Origin: Symbiodinium kawagutii
Taxonomy: Eukaryota; Sar; Dinophyceae; Suessiales; Symbiodiniaceae
Length of the DNA stretch: 64,000 nucleotides
Assembly (NCBI GenBank): GCA_009767595.1
Contig: VSDK01023974.1
Span: forward strand, 31,656-95,655
Direction: 5' to 3'
In this document: piece after piece, positions 8,707 through 19,780 of the stretch
How the letters are laid out: each line of letters opens with the position of its first letter
Numbering within the stretch: the first letter of the stretch is position 1
Notes under the pieces: generated by a model
The model's database searches: none
Seen by the model: only the letters and a program-made list of their open reading frames with translations
What the model was told of the DNA's origin: nothing
Position numbers and translations under genes: made by a program

Positions 8707-10073
8707 ACACTCTTCAGCCTCTGTAGGAGGATGTCGCCGCAGCTGTCACTGCGACCCTTGAGGAGGTTGTCCACGGCCAACGCCACGGTACGCAACTCTC
8801 GCATGTAATGGACCGGGATGTTCTTGGCTCCAATTGTGGGTACCACCACAGAGAGGAGGTAGCGGGTAACGACAGGTTGAAGCCGGTCCCCATCCTTGAA
8901 CTCATCGCCATAGTGGGAGCCCAATTGCTCCTGCATTGACTCCAACGCCTCAATCATAAGGCGTCCCGGTTCCTTCTCCGCGATCTTCTTGAACCTTTTT
9001 CGCTTCTGCTGCCAACTACTGCTGGCATTGCCTTGGTCCTCGTCTTCCTCCTCTCCTCCAGAAGAGCTTGACTGAGAGCCATCACTCTCATTGGAACTCT
9101 TCTTCCGCTTCTTGGTGATGGCCTTCTTGAGCTCGCCAAGGACATCCTTGCTCTTCTTGGCCTTCTTTTTCTTCTTTCTCTTTGCTGCCACTTCCACAGC
9201 TCTCTTCGCCAGAATTCCGCTGGGCTTGGAACTTGAAGCGCCTCCTCTCACATCCTTCATCTTCAACTTTGCTCGCAAGCCATCAAGCTTGTCCTCAAGG
9301 CCTCCATCACGCTTGTCTCCTCCACCAGACTCCAACATAGCATCGAGGGCCGTCACCCCCTTCGCTGGTGCGGCTTTCAAAGCAGCCCTCCTCGTCTTGG
9401 CTGCAGGCTTCTTCGGGGGCTCCACCTCCTCTTCTTCCGCCTCTTCTTCAAAGTCCTCATCATCCTCCTCGTCAGGTTCTCCTGGGCGTTTGCGGGGCAA
9501 AGGAGGTCTCTTGTCTCCTCTTGGCGGGAGAGTTTGCAATCCCAGACCATCATCTGGGGCAGGGAGCGCTGCTGCGGCAGGAGTGGCCTTCACCACCCTC
9601 ACAGGCGATCCAACCAATGGTGGGGCTACACCTGCATAACCCCACTCCTTCAAGCAAGAGTCCACCGCTTCCTTGGGCACCGGACACCACCGGCGGCAAT
9701 GAATCACATAGGTCCCCTTCATAGTCGCTTTGCACTTCATGCAGTCATCTCTGCACAAGTGATGGATCACCTTGGATGGCAACCCTCCTGGCTTCCCAGG
9801 ATTCTCCACATACCATCGATAATGTGGGTCGCTGCATCCTAAGTACTGTAAACCAATGAATGCTCCTCGGTCACTGGGCTGAAACCTCTGGGTGATTTTT
9901 GCGCAGGCATTACCCAGAGGCTTGTAGGCATCATCGTACACCTCCAGGATCAAGTAGATGGCATCCGATCGGTACATAGCCTCGAAAGTTCCCTGGGATG
10001 TGTGTTTGCCATCCACCATTGACAAACCATCAGGGCCAATTCCCTGACTCCCAGTTCGCTTTCTCGAAGACAT
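8526..10073 (-). CDS. Retroelement gag-like protein (ORF1)
   Basis: This 515-aa protein starts with an ATG at 10,073, 90 bp inside repeat A1. It is presumed to be the structural, nucleic-acid-binding gag protein of the element. Visible parts are an N-terminal globular region (about 30-100); a Cys/His cluster with Cys107, 111, 114, 126 and 130 plus His104, 105 and 125, which could bind zinc; a very acidic stretch (about 200-225, mostly Glu/Asp); Lys-rich runs (about 300-335) and a Ser/Asp/Glu-rich tract; and a conserved-looking helical C-terminal domain (about 375-480) with two hydrophobic blocks. The strong charge segregation and basic tail suit RNA packaging. No standard CCHC knuckle is present. 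The frame is intact and ends at 8,526 with TAG, 25 nt past a slippery heptamer that leads into pol. Confidence 0.8.
   Translation of the reverse strand: MSSRKRTGSQGIGPDGLSMVDGKHTSQGTFEAMYRSDAIYLILEVYDDAYKPLGNACAKITQRFQPSDRGAFIGLQYLGCSDPHYRWYVENPGKPGGLPSKVIHHLCRDDCMKCKATMKGTYVIHCRRWCPVPKEAVDSCLKEWGYAGVAPPLVGSPVRVVKATPAAAALPAPDDGLGLQTLPPRGDKRPPLPRKRPGEPDEEDDEDFEEEAEEEEVEPPKKPAAKTRRAALKAAPAKGVTALDAMLESGGGDKRDGGLEDKLDGLRAKLKMKDVRGGASSSKPSGILAKRAVEVAAKRKKKKKAKKSKDVLGELKKAITKKRKKSSNESDGSQSSSSGGEEEDEDQGNASSSWQQKRKRFKKIAEKEPGRLMIEALESMQEQLGSHYGDEFKDGDRLQPVVTRYLLSVVVPTIGAKNIPVHYMRELRTVALAVDNLLKGRSDSCGDILLQRLKSVCLQIRGSTDRIGPQLELLPDDVFGTGATMEDSVFAREIAYKEAKSQALMGKTARGPAVG
8553..8559 (-). promoter_or_regulatory. 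Predicted -1 ribosomal frameshift site, gag to pol
   Basis: On the minus strand the gag codons read ATG GGA AAA ACG, giving the canonical X XXY YYZ heptamer G GGA AAA in the gag frame. A -1 slip enters exactly the frame of the downstream pol (GGG AAA AAC). Just downstream, ACGGC can pair with GCCGT, and CCAGCC with GGCT-GG, so a small stem-loop is possible, although the spacing is not ideal. The gag stop is 25 nt further on. Confidence 0.55.
9541..9558 (-). repeat. Mini-hairpin in gag with CCATCA loop
   Basis: This has a 6-bp CCCAGA/TCTGGG stem with loop CCATCA. It encodes PDDGL in gag, the same kind of peptide as the pol array. Further gag hairpins lie at 9,680-9,693 (CCGG stem, loop ACACCA) and 9,786-9,801 (TCCTGG stem, 4-nt loop). 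Confidence 0.75.
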
Positions 10074-10137
10074 CCCAGCCTACACTGGGAGGTTCTGGCC
10101 ACCACCAGAACCCTTTCAACCACCCGGCCAACACCGG
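10030..10137 (-). repeat. Cluster of four mini-hairpins at the gag start and 5' leader
   Basis: The stem-loops are at 10,030-10,047 (TCAGGG stem, loop CCAATT), 10,073-10,090 (TCCCAG stem, loop CCTACA, touching the gag ATG), 10,091-10,112 (8-bp GGTTCTGG stem, loop CCACCA) and 10,123-10,138 (CCCGG stem, loop CCAACA). All loops are 6 nt and begin with CC. They could affect translation initiation, or they may simply be members of a spreading hairpin family. Confidence 0.82.
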
Positions 10138-10162
10138 GGTAGCTGAGGGCTGCACACTGGAT

Positions 10163-10256
10163 GAGCACAACAGCTGCAAGTGGACGGCATGATTCAGACA
10201 TGCAGTCATGACATACCTACAGCTCCCTAACTACGTTAGTCCACATGCAACCATGT
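10163..10256 (-). repeat. Terminal direct repeat A1 of the retroelement
   Basis: This is an exact copy of 3,188-3,281. It forms the outer 5' end of the element on the minus strand, 90 bp upstream of the gag start codon. Its outer edge runs directly into a 17-T tract on the + strand. Confidence 0.92.
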
Positions 10257-10272
10257 TTTTTTTTTTTTTTTC
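10256..10272. repeat. T17 tract abutting the 5' end of the retroelement
   Basis: Seventeen T residues on the + strand (A17 in element sense) start exactly where repeat A1 ends. This is flank, not terminal repeat, because the internal A2 copy continues differently. Confidence 0.85.
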
Positions 10273-13200
10273 GACAGTGACTAGTATGGGATCCTTTTCT
10301 CAAATTCAATCGCCGCAAATCATCACTACAGTGAATTCCTTACTTGTTGAATTACATCATCATCGTTGTCGTCGTCGGCAGCGTCGTCTTCAAGGCCAGT
10401 GTGAGTATCAGAGTCCCCAAGTATTCATGCGGTGACACCTATGAGAAAATGATCATCCCACGTGCTGTTGATTCCCAGCAGAGGGGATCAGTTTTCTCTA
10501 TCGGAACTCCTCGTAAGCACTCTTCCGGACGAGCATGAACAGCAGGAAGATGATGAAATCTCCAATCATGGCCGAGACCTAAGCTGGAATTGGCCGGCGT
10601 CCCGAAAGGCAAAAACCTGTTCCAAGTGAAGAAGATGAAGAATGTACTGTGTGTATGATATATGTATATATATATATATTTCTATATGGTGTAAGGAGTC
10701 TCGTCTCAAAAGGCATGCAAATCTCTGTTCAGGTATGTGTTGACTTCATTTCTTAGGTTTTGTGTTTCTGCCTGCATGCATTTGTGAATGTTGTTGAACA
10801 TGATAATCTGTCATCGCTCTGTGCATCAGGGTCAGCTCGTTTCGCACCTGTTCACATGGACGTTCAACTCCATGGCCAACCGTATCCCTCGTGGACCACA
10901 AGTTTCGATCTCTGGACTTCGGCTGGCGGCTGAAGAATGACAGTGGCTCCTAGTGCCAAGGCTGCCAAGGTGCAATCCCAACCGTGATTTTTTGTATCCA
11001 GGCTTCTGGGCTGCCCTTAGAGGCAACAAGGGCACTGACTAGGCATCTGAGCATCACACATCCATGCGCACTTCCACTCTTCAGCGTCTTTTGATGTCTT
11101 TTGACTAGAGAAAAAGTCGGGCCTTTGCAAATACCCCCACAGATCAAGGCATCACAAAATGTCGATACCCCTTCCAGTCGCGTTCACCAATAGATTTAGA
11201 ACCCAGTTTGAACATGCTCGAACCCTTTGAATGATGTCGCTTTCATACTTGATGCTTGAGTTCAAGGGTTTTCACTTTTTGTGATTTAGCATCGAAATTG
11301 CGGAATGCTTTTAGGTTTCTAGGCTTCAACGTGTTTAGACTACTTCTTTTGCAAACGAGTCTTGCCAGCACTCTTGGGGCAACTGTAACAAGAGATCTGA
11401 GTGGAGCCAAGCTTCTGCATCCGGGCTGCAACCTGGGTCTGCTTCCGGCGTCAGCGATGTTGCGGCAAAGAACATCGCATTGAGCATGCCCGCGCTCTGT
11501 ATCTGCAGGCCAAGTGAGCATCCAGCTGACCCATGGCAGTATCAAACGACATCAAAAATTTCCACCCAAAAAAATCATAACTAGTGAAAATAGGATGAGC
11601 CATTGATGCTGGCTATTCATTTTCTTCCGTCCAATATTTCATTTCACAAATTCAACTCGCTCCGAACAGCTTTTGAATTCTGGCAGCCTTCAACTCCTAT
11701 CTTCTCGTATGCTGGTTGTCTAGTGGGTGTTTTTGCAAAAATAGATCGTAGCGATTCCACAAACCAGACAGCATAACTCCCACAAACCAGCATGGTTTTG
11801 GGGTACTGATCGTCTGAAACAAAAAGGTTCCTTCAGGTAGATGAGCACCACGCGGGCGGAGTATGATACGGAAATGCCTCGTGACGGCAGGTGAATCGAA
11901 ACTTGCTCCCAAAATTTTGAAAAAAAATGAAGATGGCAAAGGCAGAGTTCTTTCGATTTCACTTGAAATCAACCAGTCGCTGACAACACGCTCATCTCAC
12001 CTAACCAAACACTGCTTTGAAAGTCACACGAAGTCTTCCAGATCTCCCAAAGTTGAGAAAGACAAAACAATGGAAACCAAACACTCTGATGGTTGTTCTC
12101 ATTTTTTTCAGATGCATCAAGGCGCAGGTATGAATTTCAAGCTTGGACACATAAGATTCTGTGATCTGTGCAAGGCAAGATGCTCATCTGTCCCACCTTC
12201 ACCCAACCGTGGGCTGCAGGGAACAGGATCAGCGTGCGGCAGAACACGTTGCTGTTGAGATATCGTTCTGCCGCTCCTGGTTTCAAGTCACAACCCATCA
12301 GAAGCCAAACACATCACTCAAAGCCTCACATCTGCACCTTTTTGCACTTTAAAGAACTCAAATGAATTCGGTAAGACTCTAAGAGACTGAAAAACTCAAC
12401 ACAAAGAATCCAACGAGCCTGCCAGCACAAAAGGGTTGCTGGAGAAAGGTTTGAGATCGCTTTTCGAGGGTCAAACTGTTGACTGGCACCCGTACTGCAC
12501 GTTCTATTGCATCGTGTATGCAATATGATATTCTACATATACAGATTCTATACACATGTCCTGTGCTGACACTATATATTCTACATCATTTTGTGTGCGT
12601 TCTTCCATTATGTTTATGAATATATAATATATATGTATACATATATGTACACATTTCATGTTGTTCTATCTGCGCCATCAACTGTCCTGATCCACTCTGC
12701 GTCACATGACCTCGCAGCGCCCGCACCTTCAGCAGATTCTTGAGGAGCAAAGAAGGTATGCCACATGTCCCAATTAGATTCAGCTCACATGTAAGCACTA
12801 CACCGTAGAATTCATCATTCATCTTGATTCACAAATGAAGCAGGCCAGAACTAGAAGCCAATTCTATCTCAGTGACAAAGAAATGTCTCGAGAACGGTGA
12901 TGAATGGTTTCCGAGGCCCCAATTGGCCCAGCCTTCTGCAGCATTTCAGAACCGCCACGTCGGGCAGCAGCAACTGCACCCCCTCAGGCGAAGAAAATAT
13001 TGGCCCATCGGTCGTCTGCTCCAATTTGAACATGGGCACATCGGTAATGGGTTCACATCTTTTTTGGTTTATCACTGGACTTCATCATTAATGTTGCAAC
13101 GCTGATTTCTGACATTTTCTTTTCGAAACAAGGCCGAAAAACATTGATTAAGTAGGAGTGGGATGTCATAAACATCTTACATACTTATGTTTTCATAAGA

Positions 13201-14520
13201 TTTCATGCGCACGGATCCATGTATCTCCATGTCCTGTTCACCAAGCACTGGCACAAGGGACCTGAGATTTGGGAATTAATGGTTTTGTCAGCCGAGGCTC
13301 CAATCATGCCCACCACCGACTCTCGCCTCACAGGATGATTCTGATGGGACATGCAACAGGAAGCAATGAAGTGCACGTGCTTGGGGCGTGTCTGAAGTGC
13401 ATCTGACCCAAAGCCGTTTGGGATGGAGAACACATTTCGCAAACAGATTGTTGAGCCAAGTATTGAGCTAAAGCAAGATCGTGATGCTACCATATCCTCT
13501 GTCTGACTCAGATATCCTGAAACTGACTCGACCATTAGTGCAGCAGCCACAAAAGGAAGCATTCATTGCGCTTGATTTATGATCTTCCATCTTCAAAGCA
13601 TTTGAACACCATCACCCCATAGTCGCATTGGAAAGCTTCCCATGGCCATGCAGTTTTGATCAAAGTTCTTTCGCTGCTCCCAACCCTGCGTATGTATGAA
13701 ATGCACAGAGGAGAGTGGAAATACATATCAGGCATAACTTAGATGATTGTCTTTTCCCGCATGTGCATACATTTGCAATATACATGATCTGCCTGTGGAA
13801 CCTGCAAAAGCCATGTCGAAGTTCACAGCTGCACGGCTCCCCAGAACACTGGGCTGCAGACAGGCTCCGTGGTCTGCCTCCGTCGTTTCGAGCACTTCTC
13901 CTCGGCACAGAGAGCTTTGAGGCTTGCACTTCTCGGTTGCCGAAGAGAGTGGCGATGGGCCGTTGATGCACTCAGAGAAGCTGAATCTTTTGTTAAAGCG
14001 TTGAAAAATTGAATTTCAAACTGAACTTTCGTTCTACATAGCAAAATGCAAAATGAGCCTTTCCAGCCACAAAACAACAATGTTCTAAGCTCCTGTTGGA
14101 CTCATCAAAATCCTCGGACTTCACTGACCTCAGCACTTGACTAATTTGACCTCAAGAAATCAAATTTAGAAAAGTGAATAAAGTGACCGTTGTCAAAGTG
14201 CTGAGATGTGCTCTGAGAAATCTTCAATGACAACCTACGCTTCCTAGGCCCAACACTGGACGTCAATGGTATGGACCGATGGTCTTGATCTCCTCTGCAC
14301 AACTCCGAGAAACTCTCTGCACAACTCGGAGGAACTGCCAAACAAAAAGAATTCTTAGATCTGTGGGCGCACATGGAGCAGTTTCCTCACATGGTAATCC
14401 TGTATTCCAAGGGCTGATCACTTTCATCGTGCCACTGTAAACGACTGCTGATGAAGCAGCCTTCCCGGAGCCCGTCCTATGAACACCGCCAGCAACTTCA
14501 TCTGACCTAGGATACAAACT
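10273..14520. other. No confident gene; AT-rich simple sequence
   Basis: This stretch holds only short open frames on both strands. An AT dinucleotide run lies at about 10,655-10,681, and TA-rich sequence at about 12,535-12,660. A minus frame at 12,869-13,075 (contains GPIFSSPEGVQLLLPDVAVL) and one at 13,203-13,562 could be exons of the giant minus-strand gene. I see no firm splice evidence for either. Confidence 0.45.
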
Positions 14521-14534
14521 GAAACAAGAACTTG

Positions 14535-15155
14535 GGACGTTTCCAGCCGGAAAGTTGCACCAAGTGAAAATTACACCCCAGTAGACTCCAAACAGTTTGA
14601 GGAGCAATTTTTTTTACAAAAAACCTTCTACAGATTTTTGTCGTCGCCCAACGCCACCACTGACACAACACTAGGAGACGAATGGCGGGAGACAACTGAA
14701 AACGAAGTCGAGGACGTCGAAAACCACCAGTGAAACAGGATCGGAGACAAATGATGGTGACGATTGAAAATAGTGAGTAGCAAATGATGGGAGACAAATG
14801 AAAGACACCCGGTCCATGAAGCCGGACACAGCCCCTGACACAGGACCTGGGAGACAAAAGATGGGAGACAAATGAAAGACACCCAGTCCATGAAGCCGGA
14901 CACAGCCCCTGACACAGGACCTGGGAGACAAAAGATGGGAGACAAATGGAAAGACACCCAGCTCAGGAAGCCGGACACCGCCCCTGACACAGCGCAAACA
15001 AATAATGGGAAGCAAATGACAGGAAACAAATCATGGGAGACAAGTGAAAGAAGACGCGGCCCAGGAAGCCGGACACCATCCCTGACACAGGATTCAACGA
15101 AGAAATGATGGGAAACAAATGAGAGGACGTTTCCAGCTGGAAAGTTGCACCAAGT
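14535..15155. repeat. Minisatellite cassette flanked by 31-bp direct repeats
   Basis: A minisatellite with units of about 75-80 bp (core GGGAGACAAA, then AAGCCGGACAC and CCCTGACACAGG) occupies about 14,760-15,120. It is bracketed by direct repeats at 14,535-14,565 and 15,125-15,155 that differ at one base. Each flank holds TTTCCAGC-YGGAAA, which is a perfect 14-bp palindrome in the right copy. Confidence 0.75.
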
Positions 15156-18100
15156 CAAACAAAATCATTCTTGCGAATCTTTGAAAGGCACATGGATGGT
15201 AATGAGACCATTGACCAGCTTCGTCTAAATTCAACCTGAAAAGTGGCTATAGAATTCCGTGATTTGCACTGCGGTCTACCAAAAGATGCCGCAGAAGTGC
15301 AGAATACTGTTTCTTTCTTGCCGAAATGGTCATTTGGTATGAATTCTTGATAAGGACCGTTTGGATGATGAGCCCCATCGAGGTAACAAGTACCTCAGCA
15401 CCGAAGGCATTGAGTCGTGCACGCGTCACCATCTGTGAAATCCGCCTGTCTCCTGTGAGCAAACATGTTGGCACTACAGCAGTCACGGCAGTCAGAGCAA
15501 TCTGCGAAATCCAACTCGCCAACAGGTCCTACTCCCACGTTCCATTTCAGCACCACCAACCGCATCTTCCACATTCTCTCTCGACCTGAAACTGTGATGG
15601 AGAAGTGCTAACATGTGACCCATACCTACCTCGGCATCGGTTTTCTGAAATATTACTAAATATATACAATTATACAATGTTCTTCTGATCTGTAAAAATG
15701 CATAGGTGTTGCCCACTGTCAGCAGCTAGCCAAATGCTCAGGCTTGCGCACGCCAGCAATATCACGAGCACTGGAATCAGCATTTGCAGGGCAGTGAGCT
15801 TGCTCCATTAATTCCAAGAATGCCGGACTTTTCTGGGGCGTGGATCAAAGTTCCAAGTGGACCATTGACACAATCACTGACGAGGAGAAGACCATCCAAC
15901 CATCTGAGTGCCCAACGGCTGGGATTGCCTACCATTGTCATCGGCCTTGGAAAGCGAAGCAGTTGACATGCAAAGCATATCGTCATCAGCTTTCTCTAAT
16001 CGGCCATAGGGTCAGCGGATTTTACATCTCTAGCGCAAAGGGCCGGATGATGAATGTTGTTGATGAGCTGATACCAATACTTATAATACTTGAAAACTTC
16101 AGGCGAAAAGTGGATGGCAAAATGCATCTCGCCATCTAGGCTCGACTGTTGGCCTCAGCAAATGATACGCTTTGGACATGATGGTGAAGTCGCCGAGGCA
16201 CCATCTCTGCGCGATCTTGGAGGGCTTGGATCGTGCTTTGGTCGGCACCGCTCCTTTTTGGGGGCAAGGAATCTGTCTAGGCAAAGTTGCGGCAAGCGTG
16301 GCCAAGTGCTGCAAGAGTTCTGATGACACCCTGCTGACTCAGAAGGCTCCTGTGAGCATGCACCAGGCCGATCGCGCGGTTGATGCTTCCAGCTTCGGCA
16401 TTGGACACCACCTCCTTCAGCTCCTCAATGAAGCCTTCGCCACCAGTCATTTGGTTCACTGTGTCGAGTAGTTGCTCCACCAGGCCTCAATGCAGAGCTT
16501 GGACTGTCGCAGGTTCACGGTGGAAGCTGCACATTGCCAGCATGTTCCCAGCTATGGAATGCAAAATAGAATCAATCGCTTTCGGAAACATCGCTTAGAA
16601 AAGGCTGAAATGGCATGCGCAAAGGTTCTATGTCTCCGTCAAGACTATTTGCGCTAACATCTTCAAAATCTTGGCTTAGGAATCTGTCTGTCTATCTAAT
16701 CGTCTGATGTCACACAGCTAATCAGCTAATCTAGTCTATTCCTGATTAACAGCCCTATTCTATCCTGTCCCCCAACCACTATCTGATCCACCACTCACGG
16801 TCGACAACCATTCATGATCCATATCAATCCAGTAATGTCTGCGTGAGGAAACGAAGCATGATTCCTTTAACAACTGCTCCACTTCCAAACCAGCATTGAA
16901 CAGTAGGAATGATAGAAACCCTGGATTTTCGTTACCTCGCACAGTTCTGAAGATGGAAGGCAGCTCGAAGTCACCGCCTGCCAAGTGCTTGGTGGGAAGA
17001 AAACCCATCCGTCAGCGACCGATTGCTAGCTCACACTTAGAAGCACCTTGAAAGTTGGGAGCCATTTAGCACTAGACTTCTGACATGAACACGCCCATCC
17101 AAGGGCGTTTGGGGAGGCACAAGTGCAATGAGGAAGGTGGAAACCAATCTGCCTGCCGCGGTCTCCTTCTTCTCTTCATCTCCTTCATGGGCACGTTCGG
17201 CACCACCAGGTGTTTCTTCTCTTGGATCTTTTTGTTCATCCTCCTCTGCACCATTGCCACCTTTTCGCCCCTCATCTTCGCCAACGGGTTCCTTTGCTCC
17301 GAGCACAAGAACTACACCAAGACATACCAAGACCAGATTTGCCAACACCCAGTGTCAGTATGAGAAGGTCAGTCCATGCTGCAATGCACCAAGAGAAAAC
17401 ACAGCACCGAGCAATTTGTTGGACCAAGAACAATTTGCTGCCATTTATTGGTCCAGCGATCCTCCATATTCGAGAAACGTCTCATCAGGATCTGGGTCCA
17501 TCGATCATAGGGTACATGAAACTCGGGCAGATCATCCTTTATAAAACATTTATAAATCATAGACAAGCCATTTTTTCGGGACCCCTACTTTGACATATTT
17601 TGACAAACACCCATATAAATATGACCGATAAACAGGAATCCGAGGTCGCAGTCGCCCACCCCAACGCACAACATTTGCCTCTGCGTCCTGAGGTTGTCCT
17701 TCCGGTACTTTCACACCTCGATTTCGAGGTTCGGCGTGCACGGATGAAATCACCACAGTGCCATGATTCTGGTTTTCAAATTTTGGGGGATGATTATATC
17801 AAAAGATATCAAAAGGTAAGACCCACAGCACAAATGGTCTGCCAACTTGCTACCAAGTCACACATCAGTAGGTGCTCCCTGTCAGCGGCAGGAAACGACT
17901 CTAGTAATCTCCGATCGGCACGCACGGCAACTGCCAACGCAATCAGGGAAACCTCGAAGCTGTCGGATGCAAAGACTGTCAGACTGTGCAACTTGAAACG
18001 CACCGAAGTAAAACACATTTCAATAGCTGTCAGGTCTTTGAAGGCTGTCCCTCTCAATAGCTGCCAGGTCTTTGAAGGTTGTGCATCTTAATAAATGTGG

Positions 18101-18700
18101 ACACTTCGTCAAAAGTTGTCATCGAGATCATTCAGCAAGAATGCATGTGGAACAAATTAAATCCAATTCCTCTTTGCGAGTTGCCGCGAACGTGCCAATC
18201 ATCACAAGTGCTGCGGGTCGTTCAAGCCACTCGGGCTCTGCAATCTTTCGGAGCGCATCGGGATTCATGAGAGATGAAACCGTGCCTGAGATTCAAATTT
18301 TGCTTGCCGCCAAACTCAAACGGAACATCTTGATTCATTCTGTATATTTTCTTCCACTCGTTTGGAAGCAACGAATGGTGACAGTCTTCTTTCGATTGCC
18401 TTGCGTACTACAGGTTGATTCGAACCCTAGCACACCAAAGATGGTCACCACATAGAAAAAGAACTAAAGAGAAGTTGGCTCATGCTGACGAAGTACTGCA
18501 CTCCAAAGCAAGCACCACGTTGCGCCTGGGCAAAAAAAGCAGTTTACTTGTGAAAAAATGCCAAGCAATCAGCAAATGGAAATATTGCCAAGGAGATATG
18601 CCGCGTTCTTCAAATTCACTGTGTCAGGTGAAGCCATCCGGTTCTAACTTAAATTTGGGATAAGTGGAGCTGGATATCCATGTTTGATGATGCTTGGCTA
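15156..18700. other. No confident gene; possible minus-strand exons
   Basis: Minus frames at 16,277-16,480 (contains QLLDTVNQMTGGEGFIEELK) and 16,760-17,008 (LPSIFRTVRGNENPGFLSF) read like ordinary protein and lie in the expected orientation downstream of the GPS-like exon. I cannot define splice borders for them or name a domain. The rest of the stretch shows nothing. Confidence 0.35.
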
Positions 18701-18739
18701 TGACCATTGGCCATATCAGCATTGCCTTCTCTGCCGATC

Positions 18740-18840
18740 ATGGATTGAGAACGCCAAACGGAAACCCATCGCAACGCTGGCTGCATCCAGGGTGCAGAAC
18801 CACATCGATGACACCACCAAATATGGACAGGTGAGTCGTT
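18740..18840 (-). CDS. Exon with post-GPS-like THLSIFGG motif
   Basis: A TGCAG acceptor lies directly before the exon at 18,841. In one frame it reads TTHLSIFGGVIDVVLHPGC. The THLSIFGG block resembles the strand and linker that follow the cleavage site in GAIN/GPS proteins, just ahead of the first membrane segment. It lies about 260 bp downstream of the GPS-like exon on the same strand, so I place both in one gene. The donor site is not certain. No membrane segment could be confirmed further downstream. Confidence 0.5.
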
Positions 18841-19099
18841 CTGCATATTATTGTCCCCGGTTCCTGCAGGGCCATACACATTCACATGCTGGCTGGCTGA
18901 GTCACAAGTGGAACAAATCCATACAAATACCGCCCAGACAGGTCCATGCATCCGATCAGGCATCAACTTGAGCGAAATCCTTGCAGCTAAAATGCTTGTC
19001 TTCCACATGAACATTGAGACGTCAAATTTCATGCTTCTAGTTCAACCAGTTCAACCAGGGCTTATAGAGATTTCTGTGCAGGGCAGGCGCCTGGTGCGG

Positions 19100-19182
19100 A
19101 ATGGTTTCCACCCCTTCCGACGACCACTCCGCACGGTCTTCATCCCAGAAGGCGCAGGTGGAGTTGGGATTCGCCTGGAAAT
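19100..19182 (-). CDS. GPS-like exon (GAIN domain C-terminal part)
   Basis: The exon follows an acceptor at GTGCAG (19,183-19,185) and reads NPNSTCAFWDEDRAEWSSEG. The pattern C-x-F/Y-W-D followed by W-S-x-x-G is the signature of the GPS motif in adhesion GPCRs and polycystin-family proteins, where the chain cleaves itself before a short beta-strand. The usual second Cys and the HL-T/S site would come from the next exon (THLS). The function is inferred from this motif order. The exact 3' border is unclear. Confidence 0.6.
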
Positions 19183-19688
19183 CTGCACAAGTATCAAGGC
19201 ATTTCGCCTGGTAGTGAAAGAACTCAAACAAAGGTGCTTCGTAACCTTCATTGCTGGCCAAGCATGTCCAAGCAAACCAAACAAACGTCAAATGAAAGGT
19301 GACTAAGACATACTAAGACTTCATCGTGATTATTGATTGGCATCATATTCTGAGTCGACTAGTGTGTATGTACATGTATATATACACATCACATACAGTG
19401 AATGTCGGAAAATGATAAATCAAGGCAGGTCAGTACATCAATGCTAAGTTGGAACCCCGAAGTGCTTCGTACACAGGCAGTGATCAACGCAAATCCTCTT
19501 TCGATAGAAAGGAGTATTTTTGGGGTCCCCGATTGGATTACCGGGCCTTTTCAACACCTTGTCACAATTCTCATGATGACGGTGATGAGACAAGACGAGA
19601 CAACAATAATCATGATTTTAAAAGAACTACTCGTGATGATGACGATGATGACGATGATGACGACGATGACGATGATGACGATGATGAC

Positions 19689-19725
<37 letters not shown>

Positions 19726-19738
19726 GTGATGGTGATGG

Positions 19739-19780
<42 letters not shown>

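Larger units (their letters stand above)
2957..10256 (-). mobile_element. Tyrosine-recombinase retroelement (DIRS/Ngaro-type) carrying a DNMT3-like methyltransferase
   Basis: The element is 7.3 kb and reads on the minus strand as A1 (10,256-10,163), gag, pol, tyrosine recombinase, B1 (3,461-3,277), A2 (3,281-3,188), a 46-bp spacer and B2 (3,141-2,957). The two A copies (94 bp) and the two B copies (185 bp) are identical by eye. That is the split-direct-repeat arrangement known from Ngaro/PAT-type elements, which integrate by tyrosine recombinase and not by DDE integrase. Both outer ends and the internal B1/A2 junction carry the same CATGT on the + strand, and no target-site duplication is visible. 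This fits integration of a circle by recombination at a short shared core. Identity of the repeats suggests recent insertion, but the RT frame is broken, so this copy is probably not autonomous. Confidence 0.88.

Noticed and set aside
17037..17348. Minus-strand frame with a hydrophobic segment (LVLVCLGVVLVLGA) and acidic tail, a tempting transmembrane exon for the GPS-like gene
   Set aside because: No AG acceptor lies between the upstream stop codon and the hydrophobic stretch, and the plus strand is hydrophobic too. I could not support it as an exon.
18410..18430. GATTCGAACC, a tRNA T-arm-like word on the minus strand
   Set aside because: The T-stem does not pair and no D-arm or acceptor stem is found at the right distance.
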